The notes: generated from the sequence alone by a model not told the origin. A stretch of DNA of 64,000 nucleotides from Anabaena sp051781005 (GCF_051781005.1 NZ_JBPWOA010000002.1:124001-188000), one strand, 5' to 3'; shown: positions 25,849 to 35,430, counted from the stretch's first letter. A program made the numbers and translations.

Positions 25849-26769
25849 TTAGGAACGACGGGCATTTAAGCAACACCATTCTTTTCTTTTCCAGAGAGTA
25901 GCCACAACCCAGCCATTTTGTTCTAAGACATCAGCAACGGCTTTGGATTGTTCTAGTAAAATACCGCTAAAGATACCCCAGGTTGTGGGTTTAACAATAG
26001 CTCCCATTTCTGGAATTAACTCAATAATTACATCGGCTAAAATATTGCAGACAATACCATCAACTGGTTGAGTAATTATTTTGGTGAGAATTTCTACACT
26101 GCCCTCTGTTGGGATTAAGCGTTCTGAATTAATATCATTCAGGGCGCGATTGCTGAAAGTGGATTGTACTGCCAAAGGATCAGTATCTACTGCATAAACT
26201 TTTTCTGCTCCCAGTAATACTGCACCAATGGAAAGAATGCCAGAACCGCAGCCAACGTCCGCAATGATGAGGGGTTGTTTTTTATCATTTTTACTAACGA
26301 AAGCTTCAGGAACTTGACTGAGGCGCATTTCTAGCGATTCTAAACACAATTGGGTTGTAGCATGATTACCCGTACCAAATGCAACACCTGGATCAAGACG
26401 AATGACCAACCGTTCTAATGAGTCTGGTAGTGGTAGCCATGCGGGGTTAATCAAAAAGCGATCGCCTATTTCTTGAGGTTGCCAATATTGTTTCCAGCTA
26501 CTAGCCCAATCTTCCTCATCAATCAATTGCCAATGGAGTATGGGAGATGGCAACCCTATACACATAGCATCTTGCCGCAACCATAGTGATAGAGCAGATA
26601 AATCCAGTAGCTGTGCTTGAAAGCTGGGTAAGTAAGCCTTTAATAATGAGGAATTACCTTTGCTTTCACTAGCTGTACCACGACAGCCAAAACCCTCCAG
26701 TCGCCAAAAGATAGAATCTTCCAGGTCTGGTTCACATAAAATTTTCAGTTCCCACCAGGTGTTTGCCAT
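25849..26769 (-). CDS. prmA: Ribosomal protein L11 methyltransferase
   Basis: 306 residues. The N-terminal substrate-recognition domain starts WWELKILCEPDLEDSIFWRL, and the SAM-binding domain has RLDPGVAFGTGNHATTQL, DVGCGSGILSIGA and the catalytic-loop NILADVI. It methylates ribosomal protein L11. It lies upstream of serA's 3' end on the same strand order (serA then prmA, 129-bp gap filled with heptamer repeats), so the two may share a transcript. Confidence 0.94.
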   Translation of the reverse strand: MANTWWELKILCEPDLEDSIFWRLEGFGCRGTASESKGNSSLLKAYLPSFQAQLLDLSALSLWLRQDAMCIGLPSPILHWQLIDEEDWASSWKQYWQPQEIGDRFLINPAWLPLPDSLERLVIRLDPGVAFGTGNHATTQLCLESLEMRLSQVPEAFVSKNDKKQPLIIADVGCGSGILSIGAVLLGAEKVYAVDTDPLAVQSTFSNRALNDINSERLIPTEGSVEILTKIITQPVDGIVCNILADVIIELIPEMGAIVKPTTWGIFSGILLEQSKAVADVLEQNGWVVATLWKRKEWCCLNARRS

Positions 26770-26772
26770 AGA

Positions 26773-26810
26773 ATTTTAGATTTTAGATTTTAGATTTTAG
26801 ATTTTAGATT
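26773..26810. repeat. STRR heptamers (ATTTTAG), five copies
   Basis: Five tandem ATTTTAG units begin three bases upstream of the prmA start codon on the minus strand. Short tandem heptamers of this type are a hallmark of Nostoc/Anabaena spacers. Confidence 0.85.
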
Positions 26811-26869
26811 GGTAATGGGTAATTGGTGATGGGTAATTGGAAAAAACAATTACTTGTTACCTGTTTTTA

Positions 26870-26897
26870 ATCCAAAATCCAAAATCCAAAATCCAAA
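26870..26897. repeat. STRR heptamers (ATCCAAA), four copies
   Basis: Four tandem ATCCAAA units abut the stop codon of serA. With the ATTTTAG array they bracket the serA-prmA gap and could pair as hairpin arms (TTTTGGAT and ATCCAAAA types occur in inverted order elsewhere). Confidence 0.8.
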
Positions 26898-26898
26898 A

Positions 26899-28479
26899 TT
26901 AAAGTGTTACTGTATACGCATCTCGAATTCCTGGTACTTTCGTAATTTCATCTAAGATGCCTTCTGGTAGAGGATCATCAATACTCAGTGCCATGACTGC
27001 ATCACCACGGACGATTTTACGACCTACCTGCATACTGGCAATATTGACATTAAAACTACCAAGTAGAGAACCGAGTTTGCCGATAATTCCTGGCATATCA
27101 CGGTGCAGAGTGAACAGCATATATTTGCTAGGTGGAACGTTAATGGGGAAACCATCAACATCAGTGAGGTGAATTTCTTTATCACCTAATAATGCACCTG
27201 TAACTGAATGAGTACCTAAAGTACCTGTAGCTTCTAGATGCAGTGAACCGGCATAATCTCTGGCTGAGGCATCCCGTGTTTCAATCACGCGAATTCCTCT
27301 TTCTTTGGCTTCTATGCTGGCGTTGACATAATTAACCCGTTCCCGCAAGGCTTGATAAAGTAGTCCTTTGAGGGCTGCTACTACCAACGGCTGACTTTTG
27401 TTAGTTGCGAGTTCCCCTTGGAGTGTGATATTGAGTGTTTCTACTCTGCCACCTACTAGTTGTCCTACCAAATTACCAAGGGTTTCTGCCAACTGCATAT
27501 AAGGCTTGAGTTCTTCTAAGACATCGGGGCCGAATCCGGGGATGTTAACAGCAGAACGAGCAGGTAGACCTAAGAGAACATCGCGGATTTGTTCAGCTAC
27601 GTCTATAGCGACATTAACTTGGGCTTCGGTGGTAGATGCTCCTAAGTGGGGGGTGAGGACGATATCTTTGCCGAGCGATCGCAAATCAGATTCACCCAGA
27701 GGTTCTGACTCGAACACATCTAAAGCTGCACCACCAATTTTACCTTCTTTAATTGCCGCTGCTAAAGCTGCTTCATCAATGATGCCACCACGAGCGCAGT
27801 TAATAATTCTCGCTGTTGGTTTCATCTTCGCCAAAGTTTTGGCATTAATTAAGTGGGTAGTTTCTGGGGTTTTGGGGATATGCAAGGTGATATAATCTGC
27901 TTGCTGCATCAGTAAATCTAACTCTACCAACTGACAGCCCATCTGTTCAGCCCTTTCTGTAGAAATAAAGGGATCATAAGCTAAAAGTTTCATCCCCATA
28001 GCTTTGGCTACAGCCGCAACATGAGAGCCAATTTTACCTAGCCCGACAACGCCGAGAGTTTTTTTGTATACTTCTGCACCTACAAAAGTTTTACGATCCC
28101 ATTCACCCCTTTTTACGGAAGCATTGGCATCTGGGATATGACGGGATAAAGATAACATCATCGCTAGTGCGTGTTCGGCTGCGGCAATGGTATTTCCTTC
28201 TGGAGAATTGACTACTACAATACCTTTGCGGGTAGCAGCAGGAACATCAACATTATCCACTCCCACACCAGCACGACCAATAATTTTTAATTGTGTGCCA
28301 GCTTCAATAATTTCTTGAGTGACGCGAGTTCCAGAACGGATCATCAACGCATCGTACTCACCAATAATTTCTATCAGTTCTGCTGGTTTAAGACCTGTTT
28401 TGACATCAACCGTAGCAACTTGGGAAAGGATGTCAATACCAGCCTGGTCAATCGGATCGGAGACAAGAACCTTAGACAT
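26899..28479 (-). CDS. serA: D-3-phosphoglycerate dehydrogenase
   Basis: 526 residues, the long SerA form. The NAD domain has GVVGLGKIGSHVA, the active-site arginine lies in NCARGGIIDE and the catalytic histidine in TPHLGASTTEAQ. An allosteric substrate-binding (ASB) domain spans about 320-450, and the C-terminal ACT domain starts near 455 (LFTLHRDMPGIIGKLGSLLG). It oxidises 3-phosphoglycerate in the first step of serine synthesis, normally with serine feedback through ACT. Confidence 0.96.
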   Translation of the reverse strand: MSKVLVSDPIDQAGIDILSQVATVDVKTGLKPAELIEIIGEYDALMIRSGTRVTQEIIEAGTQLKIIGRAGVGVDNVDVPAATRKGIVVVNSPEGNTIAAAEHALAMMLSLSRHIPDANASVKRGEWDRKTFVGAEVYKKTLGVVGLGKIGSHVAAVAKAMGMKLLAYDPFISTERAEQMGCQLVELDLLMQQADYITLHIPKTPETTHLINAKTLAKMKPTARIINCARGGIIDEAALAAAIKEGKIGGAALDVFESEPLGESDLRSLGKDIVLTPHLGASTTEAQVNVAIDVAEQIRDVLLGLPARSAVNIPGFGPDVLEELKPYMQLAETLGNLVGQLVGGRVETLNITLQGELATNKSQPLVVAALKGLLYQALRERVNYVNASIEAKERGIRVIETRDASARDYAGSLHLEATGTLGTHSVTGALLGDKEIHLTDVDGFPINVPPSKYMLFTLHRDMPGIIGKLGSLLGSFNVNIASMQVGRKIVRGDAVMALSIDDPLPEGILDEITKVPGIRDAYTVTL

Positions 28480-28827
28480 GATTACTTCATTTAAATTTAC
28501 AGGTTTTGCTGCACAAGACTTTTAAGTTTAGTCTTTATCTGTAACAATTCAGCAAGAATTATGCGTTTCTATATATAGCAGGCAGGGAACTCTTAACAGC
28601 AAACAAGGGAAACAAGGCACAAATATGTGTACTGAGTTTTTTATGGCTACGCCACGCAAGTTATCAAAAATCAAATAGGAGTCTTATATCTAATTTACCT
28701 GTTTCAAACCCATAAACCTGATTTTGGTGCGATCGCATCGCAACGGACAAAGCAGTTAGGACATCAAGCGTATTGATGACACTCCAATCACATCATAAGT
28801 TTTACTTCTTCCTCCTTCTTCCTCCTA
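28480..28827. other. Divergent spacer between serA and the Uma2 gene
   Basis: No gene seen. It contains the serA promoter region, a HIP1 octamer near 28729 and repeat-like sequence. The right end merges into a long heptamer array. Confidence 0.5.
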
Positions 28828-28911
<84 letters not shown>

Positions 28912-28975
28912 CCATATCGCCTGAACAAAATAATAATTCTATAATTAATTGTGGTGAGTGTTGGGAGAAGTAGTG

Positions 28976-29674
28976 ATGTTAAATTTCCACCTACCAAGGT
29001 ACTTACCCTCGGCTGAAGAGTTACCCGATTCTGATGAAACACCTGTGGATAACGAACTACAAGAATTAATTCCAGGATTGCTGAAATCTATACTGCTCAT
29101 ACTTTGGGCAGAACGCATGGACTGGTTTTTTGGGGTAAATATGGGGATTTATTATCACCCTGATGAACTGCCAATAGTGCCAGATGGGTTTCTGAGCTTG
29201 GGAGTAGAACGTTGTTATGATGAGGAATTACGCCCTAGTTATGTGTTGTGGGATGAAAATGTTGTCCCTATTTTAGTCCTAGAAGTGGTTTCTCCAAATT
29301 ATCGCAAGGAGTATAGCATTAAACTGGACGAATATGCGGATTTAGGTGTGCGATATTATGTGATTTATTCTTCTCGTCGTCGTCGCAAACCACGTTTGGA
29401 AGTACATAAGTTGGTTAATGGAAAATATGAGTTACAAACAGGAAACCCTGTGTGGCTACCAGAAATTGGTTTAGGAATTGGTTCTGAACAGGGAAATTAT
29501 GGCGGTTTGAACCGGGAATGGTTGTATTGGTACGATAGCGAAGGTAAGCGGTATTTGACACCACAAGAACAGGTTAAAGAGGCAGAAAAACGCGCTCAGT
29601 TGGCAGAAGTGCGATCGCAAAAGTTAGCTGCAAAATTGCAAGATTTAGGAATCGATCCTGATCAAATTCAATAA
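28976..29674 (+). CDS. Uma2 family (DUF820) putative endonuclease
   Basis: 232 residues from ATG 28976, chosen because GGGAGAAG lies five bases before it. The restriction-endonuclease-like core has PDGFLSLGVE (metal-binding aspartate), VPILVLEVVSPNYRKE (E-x-V...K-like) and YADLGVRYYVIY. The C-terminus is a short coiled coil (KEAEKRAQLAEVRSQKLA). Uma2 proteins are extremely numerous in cyanobacteria, and their role is not settled. A HIP1 octamer is inside the coiled-coil coding part. Confidence 0.88.
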   Translation: MLNFHLPRYLPSAEELPDSDETPVDNELQELIPGLLKSILLILWAERMDWFFGVNMGIYYHPDELPIVPDGFLSLGVERCYDEELRPSYVLWDENVVPILVLEVVSPNYRKEYSIKLDEYADLGVRYYVIYSSRRRRKPRLEVHKLVNGKYELQTGNPVWLPEIGLGIGSEQGNYGGLNREWLYWYDSEGKRYLTPQEQVKEAEKRAQLAEVRSQKLAAKLQDLGIDPDQIQ

Positions 29675-29681
29675 GATAAAC

Positions 29682-29705
29682 ATAAACCTGCCTATGCAGG
29701 TTTAT
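29682..29705. terminator. Bidirectional terminator between Uma2 and panB
   Basis: ATAAACCTGC (29682-29691) pairs perfectly with GCAGGTTTAT (29696-29705), loop CTAT, with AT-rich flanks on both sides. Confidence 0.85.
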
Positions 29706-29719
29706 ATATTTAATTCTAA

Positions 29720-30490
29720 TTACGGAAATTGGCGATCGCGCACTTCCACAGCATATTTTTGCACAGCCTGAGTAATATGTTCTCGTAAATTTGTATAAAC
29801 TTTGGCAAAGGGTGGTTGTTTTTCTGAAAGTCCGAGAATGTCAGAAGTAACCAATACCTGACCATCACAGTCCGAACCTGCACCGATGCCAATAGTAGGA
29901 ATACGTAATTTCTGAGTAATTTGTAATGCTAAATGAGCAGGGATATGTTCCAATACTATGGAAAATACACCAGCTTGTTCGAGAGCGATCGCTTCATTTA
30001 AAATTTTCTCACCCGCTTCTGGGCTTTTTCCCTGTTGTCGCAAACCGAGTTGATGTACAGATTGTGGTGTCAACCCGACATGACCCATCACCGGAATTCC
30101 AGCTTGCACCAACCTGGCTACAGTTTCCACCATTGCCGGATGTCCACCTTCTAATTTTACCGCTTGTGCGCCAGTTTCCTTCAGCACCCTGCCGGCAGAC
30201 TGCATAGCTTGAGAAATACTTTCTTGATAAGTTAAAAATGGTAAATCGACAACAACAAGAGCGCGTTTCACAGCACGACGCACAGCTTTAGCATGATGGA
30301 TCATTTCATCTAGAGTAATTGGCAGCGTTGTCTCATACCCAAGAATTGCTGCCAAAGAATCTCCTACCAGGATTAAGTCTACACCAGCTGCATCTAGCAG
30401 TTGAGCGATCGCATAATCCCAGCCAGTCAAAGCGACAATTGCCCGCCCCTGCTGTTTCCATTGAATTAATTGCTGGGTAGTAACTGCCAT
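29720..30490 (-). CDS. panB: Ketopantoate hydroxymethyltransferase
   Basis: 256 residues, slightly shorter than E. coli PanB. It has the metal-binding LVGDSLAAILGYETTLPIT, the KLEGG block, VMGHVGLTPQSVH, and the catalytic glutamate in IVLEHIPAHLA. It transfers a one-carbon unit from methylene-THF to 2-oxoisovalerate in pantothenate synthesis. The last GIGAGSDCDGQVLV block is complete. It stands alone in this window. Confidence 0.95.
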   Translation of the reverse strand: MAVTTQQLIQWKQQGRAIVALTGWDYAIAQLLDAAGVDLILVGDSLAAILGYETTLPITLDEMIHHAKAVRRAVKRALVVVDLPFLTYQESISQAMQSAGRVLKETGAQAVKLEGGHPAMVETVARLVQAGIPVMGHVGLTPQSVHQLGLRQQGKSPEAGEKILNEAIALEQAGVFSIVLEHIPAHLALQITQKLRIPTIGIGAGSDCDGQVLVTSDILGLSEKQPPFAKVYTNLREHITQAVQKYAVEVRDRQFP

Positions 30491-30562
30491 AAGCGATTTT
30501 AGATTTTAAATTTTAGATTTTGGAATGGGCAATAGTTTTTTGCAATTACCCATTACCAAACC

Positions 30563-31645
30563 CTACTTCACAGCCCGACCGAACCCAAAATGAGTTTGTG
30601 CTTTATCCATTGTAGGCATTAACCAAGCCAACCCCTCGCTGGTTCCCACCCACAACTTATTACCAAGATCAGGTGCAACAGTCAGCACTCGACTAGAAGG
30701 AAGCCCCGCAACTCGGTCTAATAAAGCGCCTGTATTGGGATTTAATCGTAACAAACCATTAGTTGTACCAACCCAAACACTACCATCTTGAGCAAAACGG
30801 ACTGAAGTTACATTCCGTCCTCGTAGAGGAGTAACAGACCTTAACACAATCCCATTTTTTGGGTTAACCACTAACAATTGATTTGGCATTCCTGCCCAAA
30901 TTAACCCTTCAGGACTGATAGCTAAAGATTGCACAGTCGTCCCTGGTAAATTATTTATCCTCTTCATAATCAAGGCATTGGCAGTATTCACCCTGACCAG
31001 TCCATCCAAAGTCCCAACCCAAAGCTGACCTTCAGCATCTAAAGTCATTGCATTGGCACTAACACCAGGCAAATTTTTGATTGTTGTCATAATCAAGCCT
31101 TGGTCAGGACTAATCAAGGCTAAACCGCTATCAGTACCTGTCCACAAATAACCACGTTTATCTATTAACAGCGACAATACCCGTTTGGAAGGTAGTAATA
31201 AATTTTGTGCTGTAATTTCATTAGTGCGAGGATCTACTCGTGTCAAACCCTCATAATTTCCCACCCACAAACGACCGACTTTATCCTGGGCTAATGCACC
31301 AATAGTAATATTCGGTAAACTGACACGAGCAATAACCTTACCTGTATTCGGGTCAATCCGCGATAAACCCCGCCAAGAACCTACCCACAAATTACCAGCA
31401 AAATCTCCTAACAAATTACTAATGCGGTAATCAGTTTCTGCTTCTCTTTCTTGCACATCCCGGTCATCGGGTAAGGGATCTACTCGCCTTGGTGGAGGTG
31501 CGGCTGGGTAAGTAGTAGTGGAATTATTTGGATTGATATCAGGTTTTGTTTGCGCTTCTACTCGCTCTCCTGTGCTGGGCAGACTTATTAGCCCCAGCAA
31601 AATAGAAATCATCAATAAACGAGTACGACTATTAAATAATACCAC
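30563..31645 (-). CDS. Secreted seven-bladed beta-propeller protein
   Basis: 360 residues with a signal peptide (about 1-31). After a Pro-rich stretch, seven repeats of about 41 residues begin with [LIV]W[VAT]G: LWVGSWRGLSRIDPNTG, LWVGNYEGLTRVDPRTN, LWTGTDSGLALISPDQG, LWVGTLDGLVRVNTANA, IWAGMPNQLLVVNPKNG, VWVGTTNGLLRLNPNTG, LWVGTSEGLAWL. This is the two-component regulator propeller repeat. In sensors it is extracytoplasmic and fused to a kinase; here it is free and presumably periplasmic, so it may bind glycans or act as a scaffold. Confidence 0.85.
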   Translation of the reverse strand: MVLFNSRTRLLMISILLGLISLPSTGERVEAQTKPDINPNNSTTTYPAAPPPRRVDPLPDDRDVQEREAETDYRISNLLGDFAGNLWVGSWRGLSRIDPNTGKVIARVSLPNITIGALAQDKVGRLWVGNYEGLTRVDPRTNEITAQNLLLPSKRVLSLLIDKRGYLWTGTDSGLALISPDQGLIMTTIKNLPGVSANAMTLDAEGQLWVGTLDGLVRVNTANALIMKRINNLPGTTVQSLAISPEGLIWAGMPNQLLVVNPKNGIVLRSVTPLRGRNVTSVRFAQDGSVWVGTTNGLLRLNPNTGALLDRVAGLPSSRVLTVAPDLGNKLWVGTSEGLAWLMPTMDKAQTHFGFGRAVK

Positions 31646-32115
31646 GGTTGTATATCCTTTCGAGACAGTACCTAAGAACTATTAACTAAAATGACTTGAG
31701 ATTAATTAATAGTCTTCCCTGAGTTGGTATTTTTTTAGCATCAAGAGCAATTTTTTTCCTCAATCTAGCACTTTGCTGATAGATTATGCTGCACGATCGG
31801 GAGTCAGTAAACTAATTTGACAAGACTTTGGTGCGATCGCTAAGAGAACTCCACAAAAAAGATGATCCAATTTCACCAAATCAAAGCGACTTTTCTTCCC
31901 CCTGCTCCCTGCTCCCTGCTCCCTGCCCCCCTGCCGTCACAACGACGGGATATTTTTTTAGTTGGAAGTCTCTAACCGTCCCCTAATTTTAACTATGGGG
32001 TGACACAGCACTCAGTAGACTAGAAATCCTTTTGTATCTGGCAGAGCAATCTATCGCAGGTAGTTAATACAACTAATAGTCACCCTTTGTACAGTAGTCT
32101 TAACAAAATGTTTAA

Positions 32116-32137
32116 AAATTTCTTTAATAAGAAATTT
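32116..32137. promoter_or_regulatory. Perfect inverted repeat in the rbcL upstream region
   Basis: AAATTTCTT-TAAT-AAGAAATTT, nine-base arms and four-base spacer. It could be an operator for a dimeric regulator such as an RbcR/CmpR-type LysR protein, by position only. Confidence 0.35.
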
Positions 32138-32190
32138 AAATATATGAGTTCAAAATTTTCAAAGAATAACTTATTGAATTATTGATATAT

Positions 32191-32234
32191 TGTGAGACAA
32201 GTTACAAATTACGTCGTGTGCAGTTTTTTATCTT
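32191..32234 (+). promoter_or_regulatory. NtcA-like site plus -10 box, probable rbcL promoter
   Basis: TGTG-AGACAAGT-TACA at 32191-32206 fits the NtcA/BifA site with one change (GTG for GTA). A TAN3T -10 (TATCTT) follows at 32229-32234, 23 nt after TAC, the spacing of class II NtcA promoters. Binding of this factor upstream of Anabaena rbcL has been described. Confidence 0.45.
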
Positions 32235-32706
32235 TAGCTCACTCCTGAGCTAAACCGCAGTTAGTGAAGTTTCCTTTATATCTTTTTACCCAATCAGGAT
32301 AAAGATATCAGGAGAAAAAACGGGAAAATGAGCTAGACAGCTTAAAACCCTAATTTTTCCTACTTTTAAGGCATAAATGCCCGTAAAGCACCGAATTTTC
32401 TCTGAAATTAAGCAGGTTTAGTAAGGCAAGCAAAAGAGATAGAAACAACTTTGTGTTTGTGGGACGAGGGAAAAAGCAGAGCGCCTAGATGTGCGCTTCT
32501 ATATAGAGATAATCATAAAGGTGCGGGAATTTACCACCGCTGCCAAATGTTTGTCGCACAAATAACGCTGCCCTCAACCAACAGTCAACCCCCAAATATA
32601 AGTTCTCTTTATATCTACAATGAGAAAAGGAGAAAGATAAAGGGTGATAAGAAATTGCACATAACGTGATTTGATAGTAAAAAGAATGACTTCTTGGAAG
32701 GAAAAT

Positions 32707-34137
32707 ATGTCTTACGCGCAAACGAAGACTCAGGCGAAAGCTGGGTATCAAGCTGGGGTTAAAGATTACAGACTAACTTATTACACTCCCGATTACACAC
32801 CTAAAGATACAGATATTCTTGCAGCATTCCGGATGACTCCTCAACCTGGAGTTCCACCTGAAGAAGCTGGTGCTGCGGTAGCTGCTGAGTCTTCTACAGG
32901 TACTTGGACAACTGTATGGACAGACTTGCTCACCGACCTAGATCGCTACAAAGGTCGTTGCTACGACATCGAACCAGTTGCTGGTGAAGACAACCAATAC
33001 ATCGCTTACGTTGCTTATCCTCTAGACTTGTTTGAGGAAGGTTCCGTAACCAATATGTTGACCTCTATTGTAGGTAACGTATTTGGTTTCAAAGCATTAC
33101 GCGCATTGCGTTTGGAAGACTTGCGGATTCCCGTTGCTTACTTGAAGACCTTCCAAGGTCCTCCTCACGGTATTCAAGTTGAACGCGACAAGTTGAACAA
33201 ATATGGTCGTCCTTTGTTGGGTTGTACCATTAAGCCCAAATTAGGCTTGTCTGCTAAGAACTACGGACGCGCTGTATACGAATGTTTACGTGGTGGTTTG
33301 GACTTCACCAAAGACGACGAAAACATCAACTCCGCTCCATTCCAAAGATGGCGCGATCGCTTCTTGTTTGTAGCAGAAGCAATCCACAAAGCACAAGCAG
33401 AAACCGGCGAAATCAAGGGTCACTACTTGAACGTAACCGCTCCTACCTGTGAACAAATGCTGGAACGGGCTGAGTACGCTAAAGAACTCAAAATGCCCAT
33501 CATCATGCATGACTACCTGACCGCAGGTTTCACAGCTAACACCACCTTGGCTCATTGGTGTCGTAAGAACGGTATTTTGCTGCACATTCACCGTGCTATG
33601 CACGCTGTAATTGACCGTCAAAAGAACCACGGTATCCACTTCCGCGTATTGGCTAAAACCTTGCGGATGTCTGGTGGTGACCACATTCACACCGGTACAG
33701 TTGTTGGTAAATTGGAAGGCGAACGCGGCATCACAATGGGCTTCGTTGACCTACTACGTGAAAACTACGTTGAGCAAGACAAGTCTCGCGGTATCTACTT
33801 CACCCAAGATTGGGCTTCTATGCCTGGTGTAATGGCAGTTGCTTCCGGTGGTATCCACGTATGGCATATGCCCGCACTCCTAGAAATCTTTGGTGATGAC
33901 TCCGTACTACAGTTTGGTGGTGGTACACTTGGTCACCCCTGGGGTAATGCTCCTGGTGCAACCGCTAACCGCGTAGCTCTAGAAGCTTGCGTTCAAGCTC
34001 GTAACGAAGGACGTAGCTTGGCTCGTGAAGGTAACGACATTATCCGCGAAGCGGCTAAGTGGTCTCCTGAACTAGCTGTTGCTTGCGAACTGTGGAAAGA
34101 AATCAAGTTCGAGTTTGAAGCAATGGATACCGTCTGA
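32707..34137 (+). CDS. rbcL: Rubisco large subunit, form IB
   Basis: 476 residues from ATG 32707, the normal cyanobacterial start MSYAQTKTQ, with GGAAGG seven bases upstream; earlier in-frame codons are in the leader. The lysine to be carbamylated lies in GLDFTKDDENINS, loop 6 in TVVGKLEGERG, and the N-terminal E60-like block in SSTGTWTTVWTD. It fixes CO2 on RuBP as an L8S8 enzyme in carboxysomes. Codon use is clearly biased toward C-ending codons (TAC, TTC, AAC, GAC), unlike its neighbours, as expected for a highly expressed gene. Confidence 0.99.
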   Translation: MSYAQTKTQAKAGYQAGVKDYRLTYYTPDYTPKDTDILAAFRMTPQPGVPPEEAGAAVAAESSTGTWTTVWTDLLTDLDRYKGRCYDIEPVAGEDNQYIAYVAYPLDLFEEGSVTNMLTSIVGNVFGFKALRALRLEDLRIPVAYLKTFQGPPHGIQVERDKLNKYGRPLLGCTIKPKLGLSAKNYGRAVYECLRGGLDFTKDDENINSAPFQRWRDRFLFVAEAIHKAQAETGEIKGHYLNVTAPTCEQMLERAEYAKELKMPIIMHDYLTAGFTANTTLAHWCRKNGILLHIHRAMHAVIDRQKNHGIHFRVLAKTLRMSGGDHIHTGTVVGKLEGERGITMGFVDLLRENYVEQDKSRGIYFTQDWASMPGVMAVASGGIHVWHMPALLEIFGDDSVLQFGGGTLGHPWGNAPGATANRVALEACVQARNEGRSLAREGNDIIREAAKWSPELAVACELWKEIKFEFEAMDTV

Positions 34138-34249
34138 TCATTTAGGATTTGGGATTTTGGACTATTGGATAAATTTAAAATCCAAAATCGTTCGACTGAA
34201 CGCTCACGACGAAGTCCAAAATCTAAAATCTATGGGGCTGGGGTCAAGC

Positions 34250-34657
34250 ATGAATTTAAAGCAAATTGCGAAAGACACAGCCAAAACTCTCCAAAGTTAT
34301 CTGACTTATCAGGCACTTATGACTGTTTTGGCACAGCTAGGCGAAACAAATCCTCCTTTAGCATATTGGTTGCAAAACTTTTCTGCGGGGAAAATCCAAG
34401 ACGGAGAAGCGTATATTGAGGAATTGTTTCTGGTCAAGTCAGATTTGGCTTTGCGAATTATGACTGTCAGGGAACACATTGCGGCGGAAGTGACAGATTT
34501 CTTACCAGAAATGGTGCGTACTGGCATTCAGCAAGCCAACATGGAACAGCGTCGCCAGCATCTCGAACGCATCACGCAACTAAATTTATCAAGTCCCAGC
34601 CCAATAACTGAACAGCACACAATCTCAGACCCTGATTTGGATAATTTATCCGGTTAG
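34250..34657 (+). CDS. rbcX: Rubisco assembly chaperone RbcX
   Basis: 135 residues, the usual size. It begins MNLKQIAKDTAKTLQSYLTY and has the helical core LTYQALMTVLAQLGETNPPL and the following WLQNFSAGKIQDGEAYIEEL. RbcX dimers clamp the RbcL C-terminal peptide EIKFEFE, which is present in this RbcL. ATG 34232 is six codons upstream in frame and also possible. Located between rbcL and rbcS as in other Nostocales. The 112-bp gap before it contains heptamer-like repeats. Confidence 0.97.
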   Translation: MNLKQIAKDTAKTLQSYLTYQALMTVLAQLGETNPPLAYWLQNFSAGKIQDGEAYIEELFLVKSDLALRIMTVREHIAAEVTDFLPEMVRTGIQQANMEQRRQHLERITQLNLSSPSPITEQHTISDPDLDNLSG

Positions 34658-34698
34658 TCGGTCAACGTAGTAGTAAAAACAACCCATTACCAACAGCT

Positions 34699-35028
34699 AT
34701 GCAAACTTTATCAAAAGAGCGTCGTTACGAAACTCTCTCTTATCTTCCCCCCTTGTCTGATGCTCAAATTGCCAAGCAAGTTCAGTACATTCTGAGCCAA
34801 GGCTACATTCCAGCAATCGAGTTCAATGAAACATCTGAACCAACCGAATTGTTCTGGACAATGTGGAAGCTACCTTTGTTTGGTGCTAAAACCACTCAAG
34901 AAGTATTGAGTGAAGTTCAAGGTTGCCGTTCTCAGTTCGGTAACTGCTATGTTCGTGTTGTTGGTTTTGACAACATCAAGCAGTGTCAAGTTCTCAGCTT
35001 TATCGTTCACAAACCCAGCAGATACTAA
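34699..35028 (+). CDS. rbcS: Rubisco small subunit, form IB
   Basis: 109 residues: MQTLSKERRYETLSYLPPLS, the short betaA-betaB loop typical of cyanobacteria, FWTMWKLPLFG and CQVLSFIVHKP. It is 41 bp downstream of rbcX and the last gene of the operon; a strong terminator follows. Confidence 0.99.
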   Translation: MQTLSKERRYETLSYLPPLSDAQIAKQVQYILSQGYIPAIEFNETSEPTELFWTMWKLPLFGAKTTQEVLSEVQGCRSQFGNCYVRVVGFDNIKQCQVLSFIVHKPSRY

Positions 35029-35060
35029 ATTCTGATTTGGTTTAAATAATTTATTCTTGG

Positions 35061-35092
35061 GAGAGGTAGAGTTTTCTATCTCTCTTTTTTTT
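35061..35092 (+). terminator. Rubisco operon terminator
   Basis: GAGAGGTAGA (35061-35070) pairs with TCTATCTCTC (35075-35084), loop of four, followed by eight T residues. An imperfect repeat CGCAGAGG-ACACGGAGG / CGCAGAGG-ACGCGGAGG follows at 35095-35135. Confidence 0.92.
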
Positions 35093-35178
35093 AACGCAGA
35101 GGGACACGGAGGTTAGCGCAGAGGTACGCGGAGGGTTTTTTCATTTTTGAGTGCAAAATAGAAGTGGAGGTAATAATC

Positions 35179-35430
35179 ATGCCAAATCTCACATTAAGCG
35201 ATCAACAGGTAATTGAATTAGTCAAGCAACTACCCCCTGAAAGTAAACGAGTAGTCTTGTTAGCACTAGCTAAGGAAAGTGAAAGTAAGCGTGAGTCTCG
35301 CATGGAATATGCGGAAAAACAACTACATAACTTATGTGCTGAACGTGGTTTAAATTGGGATACTATGTCAGAAGATGAACATGAATCATTTATAGATGAT
35401 TTGGTGCATGAGGACAGACGGTGCGCCTAG
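35179..35430 (+). CDS. Probable antitoxin partner of a PIN toxin
   Basis: 83 residues from ATG 35179, preceded by GTGGAGG (35164-35170). It is helical and charged: NLTLSDQQVIELVKQLPPES, KRVVLLALAKESESKRESRM, then an acidic tail. The pattern of a short antitoxin overlapping the start of a PIN-domain gene by ten bases is typical of VapBC-like pairs. I do not see a classical AbrB or RHH signature, so the class is unassigned. Confidence 0.7.
   Translation: MPNLTLSDQQVIELVKQLPPESKRVVLLALAKESESKRESRMEYAEKQLHNLCAERGLNWDTMSEDEHESFIDDLVHEDRRCA

Larger units (their letters stand above)
31646..32706. other. Rubisco operon upstream region and long leader
   Basis: 1061 bp with no supported gene. The left part holds the propeller gene's promoter and a GCTCCCT heptamer array (about 31905-31927). 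The right part is the rbcL control region with an NtcA-like site at 32191 and a putative -10 at 32229, leaving a leader of about 465 nt. Anabaena rbcL is known to have transcript 5' ends several hundred bases upstream. A 72-codon reading at 32451-32669 has no family features. Confidence 0.6.

Noticed and set aside
32451..32669. 72-codon plus-strand frame in the rbcL leader
   Set aside because: No ribosome site, odd Cys/His-rich composition with no family features, and it lies in the long rbcL leader.
33286..33690. 134-codon antisense frame inside rbcL
   Set aside because: A shadow of the strongly codon-biased rbcL gene; no motif.
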